Part shown: positions 35,623 through 44,493 of the stretch, piece by piece
Layout of the letters: each line of letters opens with the position of its first letter
How positions within the stretch are numbered: the stretch's first letter is position 1
DNA from: Haliea sp.
GTDB taxonomy: Bacteria; Pseudomonadota; Gammaproteobacteria; Pseudomonadales; Halieaceae
DNA: 64,000 nucleotides
Direction: 5' to 3'
NCBI GenBank assembly: GCA_002692965.1
Contig: NZNC01000025.1
Span: 1 to 64,000 of the forward strand
Position numbers and translations under genes: made by a program
The notes under the pieces: model-generated
The model's database searches: none
Told to the model about the DNA's origin: nothing
Seen by the model: the letters and a program-made list of their open reading frames with translations, nothing else

Positions 35623-36978
35623 ATGAGCGATACAGCGAGCAGTGAACAGCTCCAGGCATTCCTCAATCAGCATCCGGACATCGAGCTGTTCGAGGTCATG
35701 CTGCCCGATATTGGTGGTGGGCTGCGCGGCAAGTGGATTACCCGGGACAAGATCCACAAGCTGTTTGCCGGCGAGATCAAGCTGCCCGCCAGCTCCGTGG
35801 CCTTCGATGTCTGGGGCCGGGATATCGAAAGCTGGGTGTTTGGTGGCGGTGATGGCGACGGCCACTGTCAGCCGGACATCCGCACCCTGGTGCGGGTGCC
35901 CTGGGCGGCCCGCGCCACCGGGCAGGTACTGATGTCCATGAACGAGGCCGATGGCACGCCCTGCCTGCTGGACCCGCGCTATCTGTTGCGCCGGGTTCTC
36001 GAGCGCTTCGCCGAGCGTGGCCTGACTCCGGTGGTGGCGACGGAGATGGAGTTCTACCTGTTGCGCCAGGAGCCGGATGCCCTGGGCCGGCCGGGTCACA
36101 CCCAGACTGACTGCGTGGGCGGACGCCTGGCCGCGGGGCAGACCTACGGTATCGAGGCGATGGCGGACGTGGCCGAGCTGATGCACGACATTCGGGACGC
36201 CTGTGAAGCCCAGAAGCTGCCGGTCGACACACTGATCAAGGAGGGCGCGCCCTCCCAGTACGAGATCAACCTGTATCACTGCGACGACGCGCTGCTGGCG
36301 GCCGACCAGGCGGTGATGCTGCGCCGGGTGATTCGCAGCGTGGCGCGCCAGCACGGTCTGCTGGCGACCTTCATGGCCAAGCCCTTCGGGGAGTTGTCCG
36401 GCAATGGCATGCACCTGCACTGCAGCCTGCTCGACACCGAGGGCAGGAACGTATTTGACAGTGGTAACCGGCAGGGGACACCGCTGCTGGCCCAGGCGGT
36501 GGCCGGCTGCCTGCGGGCAATGCCCGACAGCATGCTGCTGTTCGCACCGCACCTGAACTCCTACCGCCGCTTCCGTCGCGGCACCCACGCCCCGCTGGCA
36601 GCCTGCTGGGGCTATGAAAACCGTACCGCGGCGATCCGGGTGCCTGCGGACACGCCCGAGGCCACCCGCATTGAGCACCGGGTCGCGGGCGCCGACGCCC
36701 ATCCCCACCTGGCGATCGCGTCGATGCTCGCCGGCATGCTGGAAGGCATCGAGGGGGCGCTCGAAGCGCCCGAACCGCTGCAGGGCAATGCTTACGACGA
36801 GTCCGCGGAGCGCCTCCCGCGGCACTGGCCCGAGGCCCTGCACCGTTTTGAACACGCCGATTTCATCCGCGAGCACTTCGGCCCGGAGTTCCAGCGGGTA
36901 TTCACGCAGATGAAAGAGCAGGAAATGGACGACTTCGACCGTCAGGTCACGGCGCTGGAGTACGACGCGACCCTGTAG
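35623..36978 (+). CDS. glutamine synthetase-like gamma-glutamylpolyamine synthetase
   Basis: The 451-residue protein starts at the ATG after GTGGAGA (MSDTASSEQLQAFLNQHPDI). The catalytic domain shows VVATEMEFYLLRQEP, EGAPSQYEINLYH, FMAKPFGELSGNGMHLHCSL, the LNSYRRFRRGTHAP loop, WGYENRTAAIRVP and RIEHRVAGADAHPHLAIA, as in PuuA/SpuI-type ligases that join glutamate to putrescine or similar amines. It lacks the adenylylation-loop character of GlnA. The divergent SpuC-like gene makes polyamine breakdown the best fit. A 164-base divergent region probably carries shared control. Confidence 0.9.
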   Translation: MSDTASSEQLQAFLNQHPDIELFEVMLPDIGGGLRGKWITRDKIHKLFAGEIKLPASSVAFDVWGRDIESWVFGGGDGDGHCQPDIRTLVRVPWAARATGQVLMSMNEADGTPCLLDPRYLLRRVLERFAERGLTPVVATEMEFYLLRQEPDALGRPGHTQTDCVGGRLAAGQTYGIEAMADVAELMHDIRDACEAQKLPVDTLIKEGAPSQYEINLYHCDDALLAADQAVMLRRVIRSVARQHGLLATFMAKPFGELSGNGMHLHCSLLDTEGRNVFDSGNRQGTPLLAQAVAGCLRAMPDSMLLFAPHLNSYRRFRRGTHAPLAACWGYENRTAAIRVPADTPEATRIEHRVAGADAHPHLAIASMLAGMLEGIEGALEAPEPLQGNAYDESAERLPRHWPEALHRFEHADFIREHFGPEFQRVFTQMKEQEMDDFDRQVTALEYDATL

Positions 36979-36999
36979 GGGCGCCCTGGTCGCTGATAC

Positions 37000-37023
37000 G
37001 CCACCCGGCCTGGACCGGGTGGC
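37000..37023. terminator. hairpin between convergent glutamine synthetase-like and TonB genes
   Basis: GCCACCCGG and CCGGGTGGC, 9-base perfect arms with a 6-base loop, lie 21 bases after the stop of the plus-strand gene and 8 bases beyond the stop of the minus-strand TonB gene. It is a probable bidirectional terminator, though without a T run on either side. Confidence 0.55.
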
Positions 37024-37031
37024 CCTGTCCC

Positions 37032-39392
37032 TCAGTCCCAGGTCATGCCCAGGCGCATGCCAACCGTGCGCGGTCGCTTGGGCCCGAAGAAGTGCGAGGG
37101 AATCAGGCCGCCGTTGTTGTTCTGGCCGTCCCAGGTGAACTCGTCGGTGAGGTTCTCCACGTAGGCCTCGACAAACCAGTTCTGCTCTGACTCGAAACCG
37201 ATACGCAGGGCCGACTCGGCATAGCTGTCGATTTTGGTGACCGCGAGATCTTCCCAGCCACCGCCACGCTCATCTTCGTAAAAGACTTCCAGGCTCCCGG
37301 TGATGGCGCCGCCCGCCACCGGGAAGTTTGCGCTCAGTACCGCCGCTGCCGACCATTCCGGGGCCCAGAACAGCGAGCTGCCCTCGCAGCCATTGACGTC
37401 TTCCAGGCCACAGATCGCCTGCAGTTCCTTCGCCTCCGAATCCAGGTAACCGGCGGTCAGGTAGAGATCGAAGTGATCACTCAGGCGCGTGGTGATCGCA
37501 CCTTCGAGGCCCCAGGCCTCCACCTGGCCGACGTTCTCCACCAGGGAGGCGCCGCCGTCGAAGGTGACCACCTGCAGGTCCTCGTATTCATAGTAGAAGG
37601 CGGTCAGGTCGAGGTTGGCGCGTCCGTCCCACAGGGTGTCCTTGTAGCCGAGCTCCCAGGAATCGACGGTTTCCGGGTCAAACACGTTGGGGGTAAAGCC
37701 GTCCGCCTGGACGATGTCGACATTGCCGATGGCGGGCTCCCCCGCGGGGTTGTTGTCGAGGTTGAAGCTGCCAAAGCCCCCCGACTTGAAGCCTTCGGTA
37801 TAGCTGGCGAAGAACATCCGTTCCGCGGTGGGCCGCCACTTGACGATGAAACGCGTGGTCACGTCGTCCCAGCTTTCGCTGCCTTCGATGAACTCTGCCG
37901 TGGAGAAGCCGTAGGCCCAGTAGGGCCCAAGCTCACTTTCCGGGGTGGGCACGGAAATGGCGAAGTCCTTGTCGTCCTGGGTATAGCGCACACCCGCTTC
38001 CACCTGCAGGGTGTCGGTGATGTCATAGGCCAGGTTGACGTAGCCCGCCCAGCCCGAGTAGTCGCCCTTGATGCGCCCGGTTTCGGTCAGCAGGCCGTCG
38101 GCGGAAGGAGTGAACGCCGAGCCGTAGTAGGCGTAGAGCTCCTGGCAGCCGGAGAAGGTCATGCCGTAGTTGTAGTAGTAGCCGTAGTACTGGCAGAAGT
38201 AGTCTTCGCGGCCGGAGAAACGGAAGCGCGCGTCGATCGACTCCTCGTAGTAGGACACGCCAGCGTACCAGCTCAGGGGGCCCTGCTCGCGGGAGGTCAG
38301 ACGGAACTCCTGCTGGAAGTAATCGCCGCTCTGATCCTGGCGATAATCGTTGATGTTCAGCGGGGTGCCGTCGTAGTCCTCGTTGTAGTAGAAGTCGTGG
38401 TCCTTGTAGCCGGTGTTCGAGGTCAGGGTGGCAAAATCGAAGTCGTAGTCGACGTGCAGCCCCAGGGTGAGAATATCCGCGTCGTCGTTGTCGCCACTGG
38501 TGCGGTCGATATCCACGTCCTCGTCGCTGCCGCCCAGGGGCACGCCACCGAGGGCGGTGTCAAAAGCCTCCCAGATGTCCCCCTGGTCTACCGCGCGATA
38601 CACCGAACCCGATTGCTGGCGATCCTCGTACTCCACCATGCTGCGCACGGAGAGCCGGTCGCGCTGGTACTGCGTGGACCAGCGCAGGGCCCACTTCTCG
38701 TGTTCGATCAGGTCTTCCGAGCCGGGAAATACATTCTCGACAAAGCCGTCCTCTTCCGAGTAATACCCGGAGAGGCGATGGGCAAAGTGGTCTCCGGCCG
38801 GCAGGTTGATGGCGCCCTCGAAGGTGCGCCGGCCCCGCTCGGCAATATCCAGCTCGGCGTAGCCGGTGACCTTGTCACCCAGCTCGGCGCGCCGCGTGTG
38901 CACGCTGAAAGCACCCCCGATGGAGTTGCGCCCGAACAGGAAACCCTGGGGGCCGCGGAGGATTTCGGCGCGATCCATGTCGTACAGGCTGGTCACCGCC
39001 GAGCCGTTGCGACCCTCGTAAAGCTCGTTCTTGAAGAAGGCCGCAGAGGGGTCGCCGCCCACGCCGAAGTCCTGGGTACGCACCCCCCGCACGCTGATGG
39101 CGTCGATGTAGCTGTCCTGGCTGTTGCCGGTGACCCCTGGGGTGTAGGACACCAGGTCCTTGACGTCATTTAGGTTGACCTGGTTGACGAAGTTGCCCGA
39201 CAGGGCGGTGATGGCGAGGGGCACATCCTGGACGGATTCGCTGCGTTTGGTGGCGGTGACCACCACCTCCTCCAGGGTTTGTGCCTGCAGGGGCAGCGAG
39301 GTGGCAGAGCCCAGCAGCACGCTGGCAATGGCGGTGGACAGGTGGCGACGGCGGGGCCGAAAAGCCATCCGGTGAGCATTGTTTGCGGTCAT
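37032..39392 (-). CDS. TonB-dependent outer-membrane receptor
   Basis: The 786-residue protein begins at the ATG (39390-39392) after AGGGA. The signal peptide spans about 1-37 and the plug begins EEVVVTATKRSESVQDVP. The plug ends near residue 165 (RAEILRGPQGFLFGRNSIGG), and the rest is an alternating beta-barrel ending GMRLGMTWD with a C-terminal aromatic-x-Asp. An Asp-rich loop lies at about 289-305. A Tyr-rich insert with two cysteines lies at 398-423. Without a siderophore domain the ligand could be a hydrophobic or sulfated compound, since a TPR-sulfotransferase gene lies directly upstream on the same strand. A LuxR gene heads the run. Confidence 0.93.
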   Translation of the reverse strand: MTANNAHRMAFRPRRRHLSTAIASVLLGSATSLPLQAQTLEEVVVTATKRSESVQDVPLAITALSGNFVNQVNLNDVKDLVSYTPGVTGNSQDSYIDAISVRGVRTQDFGVGGDPSAAFFKNELYEGRNGSAVTSLYDMDRAEILRGPQGFLFGRNSIGGAFSVHTRRAELGDKVTGYAELDIAERGRRTFEGAINLPAGDHFAHRLSGYYSEEDGFVENVFPGSEDLIEHEKWALRWSTQYQRDRLSVRSMVEYEDRQQSGSVYRAVDQGDIWEAFDTALGGVPLGGSDEDVDIDRTSGDNDDADILTLGLHVDYDFDFATLTSNTGYKDHDFYYNEDYDGTPLNINDYRQDQSGDYFQQEFRLTSREQGPLSWYAGVSYYEESIDARFRFSGREDYFCQYYGYYYNYGMTFSGCQELYAYYGSAFTPSADGLLTETGRIKGDYSGWAGYVNLAYDITDTLQVEAGVRYTQDDKDFAISVPTPESELGPYWAYGFSTAEFIEGSESWDDVTTRFIVKWRPTAERMFFASYTEGFKSGGFGSFNLDNNPAGEPAIGNVDIVQADGFTPNVFDPETVDSWELGYKDTLWDGRANLDLTAFYYEYEDLQVVTFDGGASLVENVGQVEAWGLEGAITTRLSDHFDLYLTAGYLDSEAKELQAICGLEDVNGCEGSSLFWAPEWSAAAVLSANFPVAGGAITGSLEVFYEDERGGGWEDLAVTKIDSYAESALRIGFESEQNWFVEAYVENLTDEFTWDGQNNNGGLIPSHFFGPKRPRTVGMRLGMTWD

Positions 39393-39481
39393 GACTATCC
39401 CTGTGTGCAGTGTTGTTGTCGTGGTGGCCTGCGGGCGCGCCGACGAATCTGTTCTTGTAACTGCCTTGCCGTCTGTTCTTT

Positions 39482-39553
39482 TTAGTGCGCCAGGGGCTTC
39501 CATGCAAGCTGCGGCGACAGGTTTGTGAAACCGTAAAACGCTGAAGTGGTCAT
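39482..39553 (-). CDS. possible 23-residue peptide coupled to the sulfotransferase gene
   Basis: An ATG at 39551-39553 overlaps the TGA of the sulfotransferase gene (ATGA) and opens a short frame of 23 codons ending in TAA at 39482-39484. It starts MTTSAFYGFTNL and ends PLAH. It could be a leader peptide in front of the TonB receptor gene (89 bases downstream) or just chance. No domain is recognisable. Palindromes at 39554-39572 lie immediately upstream. Confidence 0.25.
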   Translation of the reverse strand: MTTSAFYGFTNLSPQLAWKPLAH

Positions 39554-41160
39554 GGGTATACCCCCATGGGGGTGGCTGCATCCAGGCTTTCGGGCACGCC
39601 GGCTGCGGCCAATGTCTGGCGCATCGGCTGCAGCGCATCGGCGTAACGCTGCCAGCGGCCGATGGAGCGGGTGTGCGCGGGCTCGCGAACCTGGACGGCA
39701 CTGGCGGTGGTGACGGCGCTGTCCTGGCGGTGGAAGTCGAGACAGGCGTCTTCCCAGGGCAGACCGAGAAACTCGATCAGCTGGCGGGCGTGGGGGGCGA
39801 GGTCCCGGGCCACGTCTTCGTAGCGCAGGTCCAGTAAGCGCCCGGGGAAACGCTCCCGCCAGCACTGCATTAGCCGGAAGTAGCGGGCATGGTGACGGGC
39901 CATCTCCCCCTGGTCGTAGGAGTGCAGGTAGGCATCCGCGAACAGCTGCTTGAAACTGGCGAAGCAGGCGTCCATGGGGTCGCGCACCAGGTGCACGATA
40001 CGGGCATTGGGCAGGGCCGCCAGGATCAGCGGCAGCAGCAGATAGTTCTGCGGCAGCTTGTCGACGAAGCGGGGGGTGTTGCCGCGCATGCGCGCGCTGG
40101 TCTGCAGGTAGAGCCGGCCGACGGCGCGTGGGTCGAGCTCCGCGGCGCGCCGGAACAGCTCGGCGGAGAAGCGCCGGGGGTCGCGGTAGTCGCTGAGTCG
40201 GCGCAGGGCGAGGCCGAACTGTTGCAGCTCGCCGGCGGAGTGCACCTGGGAGTGGCTGGTGATGATGCGCTCCACCAGGGTCGTGCCCGTACGCGGTTGC
40301 CCCAGTACGAAGATCGGGCCCGGGTCGGGGTCCCCCGGGGGCTGGGCTGCCAGCCATTCGGGGGTAAAGAGATTCTCCAGCGCTTCAAACAACGCGACTT
40401 CCGCGCTCTCGTCGTACTCCACGGTGCCCCGGCGCGCGGCGGCGCCGGCACTGAAAGCGGCGAAAGCCTCCGGCCACTGCTGCAGGTCCTCGAATTCCTT
40501 GCCGATGGCGTAGTGGTAGAACGCCCGTGCCCGGGGGTTGCCGCCGCGGCGCGACAGCAGCTGCTGCATGGTCTCGATGTGACGGCTGTCGCGGGCCTTG
40601 ACCGAGCTCGCCAGGGCCCAGTGCGCCTGGGGGCTGTCCGGCTGCAGGTGGATAATGTCCCGGAAGATCTGGTCGGCGCGTGCGGTATCGCCGTGGTAGA
40701 CCAGGTTGTTGGCCAGGTTGAGCATGAACGGGGGGTGCCCCGGGCGACGGGTGTTGGCCCGGGCGAAGAAGGCCTGAGCGGCGCCGTGCTCGCCCATCTG
40801 CGACAGCACGATACCCACCAGGTCCAGCACCACGGGGTCGTCGGGCTGCAGTCGCCGGGTTTCCCGCAGGGCGGCATCCGCCAGTCGCACCTGGCCTTCA
40901 CCCAGGTACAGGCGCGCCAGCTGCGCCCAGGCCGCGGCGTGGTCGCGGTCCAGCCGCACCACCGACTGGAACGCGCTGAAGGCCGTGGGACGATCCCGCG
41001 CTTCCAGCGCCACCAGCCCCACCAGGAAATGCGCCGGCACCAGGTCCTGCTGCTGCCCGATGGCCTCGCGGCAGCAGCGGCCGGCGGTGTCCAGGTCTCC
41101 CCGTGATAGGGCGGCGAAGCCGCGATCGAGCAGCCTCTGCAGGGTCTCCACGCGGCTCAT
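39550..41160 (-). CDS. TPR-containing sulfotransferase
   Basis: The 536-residue protein has tetratricopeptide-like helical repeats over about residues 1-245 (for example GRCCREAIGQQQDLVPAHFLV, AALRETRRLQPDDPVVLD, AARADQIFRDIIHLQPDSP). From about 280 a sulfotransferase domain has the PAPS-binding loop FVLGQPRTGTTLVERI, the 3'-phosphate site IVHLVRDPMDACFASF, and RYEDVARDLAPHARQLIEFLGL. It would move a sulfo group from PAPS to an unknown acceptor. The start overlaps the LuxR stop by 4 bases. The TonB receptor gene follows, an arrangement I recall from several aerobic marine and sphingomonad-type genomes. Confidence 0.9.
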   Translation of the reverse strand: MSRVETLQRLLDRGFAALSRGDLDTAGRCCREAIGQQQDLVPAHFLVGLVALEARDRPTAFSAFQSVVRLDRDHAAAWAQLARLYLGEGQVRLADAALRETRRLQPDDPVVLDLVGIVLSQMGEHGAAQAFFARANTRRPGHPPFMLNLANNLVYHGDTARADQIFRDIIHLQPDSPQAHWALASSVKARDSRHIETMQQLLSRRGGNPRARAFYHYAIGKEFEDLQQWPEAFAAFSAGAAARRGTVEYDESAEVALFEALENLFTPEWLAAQPPGDPDPGPIFVLGQPRTGTTLVERIITSHSQVHSAGELQQFGLALRRLSDYRDPRRFSAELFRRAAELDPRAVGRLYLQTSARMRGNTPRFVDKLPQNYLLLPLILAALPNARIVHLVRDPMDACFASFKQLFADAYLHSYDQGEMARHHARYFRLMQCWRERFPGRLLDLRYEDVARDLAPHARQLIEFLGLPWEDACLDFHRQDSAVTTASAVQVREPAHTRSIGRWQRYADALQPMRQTLAAAGVPESLDAATPMGVYP

Positions 41161-42011
41161 GCGGTGCCGCTCTTTGGCGCCGGTGGTTGCAGGTAGGCCA
41201 CCAGCGTGTCGCCGCCGCGGTAGTTGCCGGCGCTCATCAGGGAATCGAGAAAAAGGTAGAACAGCTCCGCCTGTGAGCTGACCTCGAGTTTGGCGTAGGC
41301 ATGCTTGCGGTGCAGCTTGACGGTCTCCACGGAAATGCCCAGCTTGTCCGCAATGGTTCGGGTGCTGTGTCCGTGCAGGATCAGGTTGACCACCTGGGCC
41401 TCGCGTTCGGTCAACAGGCTGCTGCCGAAATCGCGCAGGGCGCTGTGCAGCTGGGCGCGCAGGTTGACGCTGCCCGCGGGGGCGGGTTCGCCGCTGCGCT
41501 GCCAATGCTGCTGACAGAGTGTCTCGATGACCGGGTATATCGCGGCCAGGCGTTTCACCTGGGCGTGATGAAAGCGGCTGCCGGCGCCAGTGCGCCCCAG
41601 GGCGATGTTGATGAAGCCGTTGTCGCCGTTTGGCAGCAGGAAGCCACACTCGTCCTGGTAGCCGCAGTTGCGGTACCAGGCGCGATAGTACTCGCTGTCC
41701 TGAAAGCCCCGCGGTGCCAGGTCGCGCAGGCGAAAGACGCCAAAACGACGGTCCCGGGTGGCGGCCAGGTAAAAGGGGTCGAGGAGGAAGGCCCCGGCGA
41801 CAAAAACATCCAGGGTCGAACGCTGCTGATGGGCGGGGACCTCGAAGTAGGCCACGGTTGGCAGGTCGGTATCCGGGTAGACCAGTACCGTGGCGTCATC
41901 GAAGGGCACCAGGGTTTTCAGGGTGCAGACCAGCCGCCCGGGAAACGGCGCTTTGCCCACACTGTCGATCAGCGAGGCCAGATGGGCGTGGTACTGGGGA
42001 TCCTCTGCCAT
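41157..42011 (-). CDS. LuxR-type transcriptional regulator
   Basis: The 284-residue protein carries a C-terminal LuxR helix-turn-helix (LLTEREAQVVNLILHGHSTRTIADKLGISVETVKLHRKHAYAKLE, cut here only as motifs: TEREAQV, IADKLGIS, VKLHRKH) over about residues 198-255. The N-terminal 190 residues form an unclassified, GAF-like ligand or signal domain with FLLPNGDNGFINIALGR. It is the first gene of a coupled run with the sulfotransferase and the TonB receptor and is divergent from the EAL gene. It probably controls this run in response to a ligand; quorum-sensing type ligand binding is not evident. Confidence 0.88.
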   Translation of the reverse strand: MAEDPQYHAHLASLIDSVGKAPFPGRLVCTLKTLVPFDDATVLVYPDTDLPTVAYFEVPAHQQRSTLDVFVAGAFLLDPFYLAATRDRRFGVFRLRDLAPRGFQDSEYYRAWYRNCGYQDECGFLLPNGDNGFINIALGRTGAGSRFHHAQVKRLAAIYPVIETLCQQHWQRSGEPAPAGSVNLRAQLHSALRDFGSSLLTEREAQVVNLILHGHSTRTIADKLGISVETVKLHRKHAYAKLEVSSQAELFYLFLDSLMSAGNYRGGDTLVAYLQPPAPKSGTA

Positions 42012-42132
42012 GGGCGGGCCACTTACCGTGCTATCATCGCAACACAGGCATCATAACCGCTGCCGCGGCGAAATCACAAAAGCCGCAAGCGGTGACAGGA
42101 GCGCAAGCCTTGATACTCCAGAGGCAATCACT

Positions 42133-43695
42133 GTGGCACTGACACGCCGCGATACCTTGATGGTGACTCTGCTGGCAGGCAGCCTGCTCGGTATTGTCGC
42201 GCTGGTGGGACTGCTCGGCTGGTTCCTCTGGCGCGAGTCCGTGGTGGCCGAGGAGGAGCGTCTGCGCGCCCTCGCGCAGCGCCTGGGTGAACACACCGAG
42301 GGGGCGATCATTGACGCCCGCTCCTTCCTGCAGCGACTCAACGAGAGCAGCGCGCCCCGCTGCCAGTCGGACCACCTGCAGGCAATGCAGGCGGTCACCT
42401 TTTCCCGGCCCTGGGTTCGGGCCGTGGGCTACTGGCAGGCGGCTGAGCGTCTTTGTGGCACTGGCTTCGCCGAGGGTGCCGCCCTGCGTCCGCCGCAGGC
42501 GAGCCGGATCTATGACAACGGCGTGATTGCCTGGTGGCCTTCGGAGAGTACCCAGGTCGGGGGGCGGCCGTTGTTTCTCATGCGCTTCGGCAACCACGAC
42601 ATCGCCATGGACCCGCAACTGCTGCTGAATGCCGGGCTTCTGGAGGAGCAGCGTGCAGGGCTCTGGGTCGAGGGCCTGCTGATGGCCAGCACGCCGGAAA
42701 ACGCCGAGCTTCCACCGCTCAGCGACCTGCCGCCGGGTTTGCGGGTGGATCGCGCTCGGGGACAACTGACAGCGCGTTTCTCCCTCGGCACACTGTTCCC
42801 GATAGACGTGGTGGCGGTGCAGCCACTGAGCCAGTTCTACGAGCGCTATCTGCCCACGCTGATTGCCGCCGGTCTGCTGGCGCTGCTGCTGGTTGCGCTC
42901 TGGGTGCTGCTGATACTGCACGTCTCCCGCCGACACCTCAGCCTGGCGGGGGAGCTGCGCAATGCCATTGATCGCCGCGAGATCCTGGTGCAGTACCAGC
43001 CCATCATCGACCTGCATAGCGGCAACTGTGTCGGCGCCGAGGCGCTGGTGCGCTGGTGCCGAGAGGACGGTGAACTGGTCAGCCCGGACATCTTCGTGCC
43101 CATGGCCGAGGAAGGGGGCTTTATTACCGACCTCACCCTGGCGGTACTGGAGCGTGTCCTGGAGGAAACCCGGGAGCTGATTGCCGGGCAGGACGGATTC
43201 AGTATCAACCTGAACCTGTCGCCCCAGGACCTCGAGACCGACCGCCTGTTCAATGCCCTGCAGGCGGGGCTGCAGGCTCATCACTTGCCCGCGCGAGCGA
43301 TCAAGCTGGAGCTGACCGAGCGGGCCTTGCTGGATACCGATATCACCCGGCGTCGCCTGGTGCAGCTCAGGCAACAGGGACACCCCCTGGCCATTGACGA
43401 TTTTGGCACCGGCTACTCCAGCCTCTCCTATCTGCAGAGCTTCGAGCTGGATATCCTCAAGATCGACAAGGCCTTCGTCGATACCATTGACACACCCGCG
43501 GTGACCAGCGCTGTGATCGAGCATGTCGTGGACATGGCCCGCTCCCTGGGACTGGACATGGTTGCCGAGGGGGTGGAATCCCGCCAGCAGATGGAGTGGC
43601 TGCGTGGCCGTGGCGTGCACTTCGCCCAGGGCTTCTATTTCAGCAAGCCACTGGGTATCCGTGAGCTGGAGGACTTCCTGCGTCATCGCCCCTGA
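42133..43695 (+). CDS. CSS-motif EAL-domain cyclic di-GMP phosphodiesterase
   Basis: The 520-residue protein is placed at GTG 42133 after AGAGG; the frame is open further upstream but would overlap the divergent LuxR gene. TM1 is about residues 10-33, a periplasmic CSS-like sensor about 35-235 with the paired cysteines in APRCQSDHL and ERLCGTGF, TM2 about 241-264, and an EAL domain from 275. The EAL domain has GAEALVRW (Glu303), INLNLSPQDL, KLELTERALL, DDFGTGYSSLSYL, DILKIDKAFVD and VAEGVES, so the metal-binding set appears complete. It would hydrolyse cyclic di-GMP; CSS-type enzymes respond to periplasmic disulfide state. Confidence 0.92.
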   Translation: MALTRRDTLMVTLLAGSLLGIVALVGLLGWFLWRESVVAEEERLRALAQRLGEHTEGAIIDARSFLQRLNESSAPRCQSDHLQAMQAVTFSRPWVRAVGYWQAAERLCGTGFAEGAALRPPQASRIYDNGVIAWWPSESTQVGGRPLFLMRFGNHDIAMDPQLLLNAGLLEEQRAGLWVEGLLMASTPENAELPPLSDLPPGLRVDRARGQLTARFSLGTLFPIDVVAVQPLSQFYERYLPTLIAAGLLALLLVALWVLLILHVSRRHLSLAGELRNAIDRREILVQYQPIIDLHSGNCVGAEALVRWCREDGELVSPDIFVPMAEEGGFITDLTLAVLERVLEETRELIAGQDGFSINLNLSPQDLETDRLFNALQAGLQAHHLPARAIKLELTERALLDTDITRRRLVQLRQQGHPLAIDDFGTGYSSLSYLQSFELDILKIDKAFVDTIDTPAVTSAVIEHVVDMARSLGLDMVAEGVESRQQMEWLRGRGVHFAQGFYFSKPLGIRELEDFLRHRP

Positions 43696-43763
43696 GCAGT
43701 AACGCTTCTCGGCGCTTCCGGCGGGCGCTAGAATGGGCCACTGATCGCTTTCAGGAGCTGTGT

Positions 43764-44462
43764 GTGCCGCGTCATTTTTCCGCTTTTCGTCGCCGGGTCG
43801 GACTTGCGTCCACCTGGCTGGTGGCAGCCACCCTGCTGTCGGCGTGCAGCCTCCCTGATTTCAAGCGTGAGTCGCCGGCTCCCCGTTCGGTGGGCAGTGC
43901 CGAGGATGCGTCACGCCGGCAGGCCACGGCGCCGCTCAGCATCGCCCGCGGCGAGACTGCCATAGGCGCCGGGATGGCAGCGTTGCTGGCGCGCCCCGAC
44001 GAGGCGCTTGCCGTTGACGAAGTCGGGTACTACATGGACGTCCTGCTGGCCAGCCTGCGCCTGCGCCTGCCCGGTGAGGCATCGGCGCCGAGTCGCGAGC
44101 AGAACGATTTGCGCTTGCTGTTGCCGGGGCACATGACCTTTGCCAGTGGCAGTGCCAGCCTGTCGCCCGGCGCCAAAGCCCTGCTGGAGCGGGTGGCGGA
44201 GGTGCTCGCCGAGTATCGCAAGACCCAGGTCGTGATCGAGGGTCACAGTGATACCCAGGGCGACCCCGGCTATAACCAGACGCTCTCCGAGCAAAGGGCG
44301 TTATCAGTGGCCCGCTTCCTGGCCGGGCGCGCCGTGTCCCCTGCGCGGCTGGTGGCAGTGGGCTATGGGGCGTCCCGCCCCCTGGCGGAAAACAGCACCG
44401 AGGCGGGTCGCCGCAGCAACCGGCGGGTGGAGCTGCTGATCCGGCCGGTGGTGGGGCCCTGA
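43764..44462 (+). CDS. OmpA-family lipoprotein
   Basis: The 232-residue protein starts with GTG after AGGAG. The signal peptide ends in the lipobox LLSAC, giving lipidation at Cys28. Residues about 35-115 have no clear domain. From about 120 an OmpA-like peptidoglycan-binding domain has TFASGSASLSPGAKALLERVAEVL, VVIEGHSDTQGDPGYNQTLSEQRA and GYGASRPLAENSTEAGRRSNRRVEL, with the expected Asp and Arg for diaminopimelate contact. It probably tethers the outer membrane to peptidoglycan. It follows the EAL gene by 68 bases, perhaps in the same transcript. Confidence 0.9.
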   Translation: MPRHFSAFRRRVGLASTWLVAATLLSACSLPDFKRESPAPRSVGSAEDASRRQATAPLSIARGETAIGAGMAALLARPDEALAVDEVGYYMDVLLASLRLRLPGEASAPSREQNDLRLLLPGHMTFASGSASLSPGAKALLERVAEVLAEYRKTQVVIEGHSDTQGDPGYNQTLSEQRALSVARFLAGRAVSPARLVAVGYGASRPLAENSTEAGRRSNRRVELLIRPVVGP

Positions 44463-44493
44463 GGGGGACTTGCCGCGCCGGTCGGGCTTCTCT

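Noticed and set aside
37473-39173. 566-codon open frame opposite the TonB receptor gene
   Set aside because: The receptor gene has a signal peptide, plug and barrel pattern; the antisense frame is Val/Gly/Ala-rich without structure.
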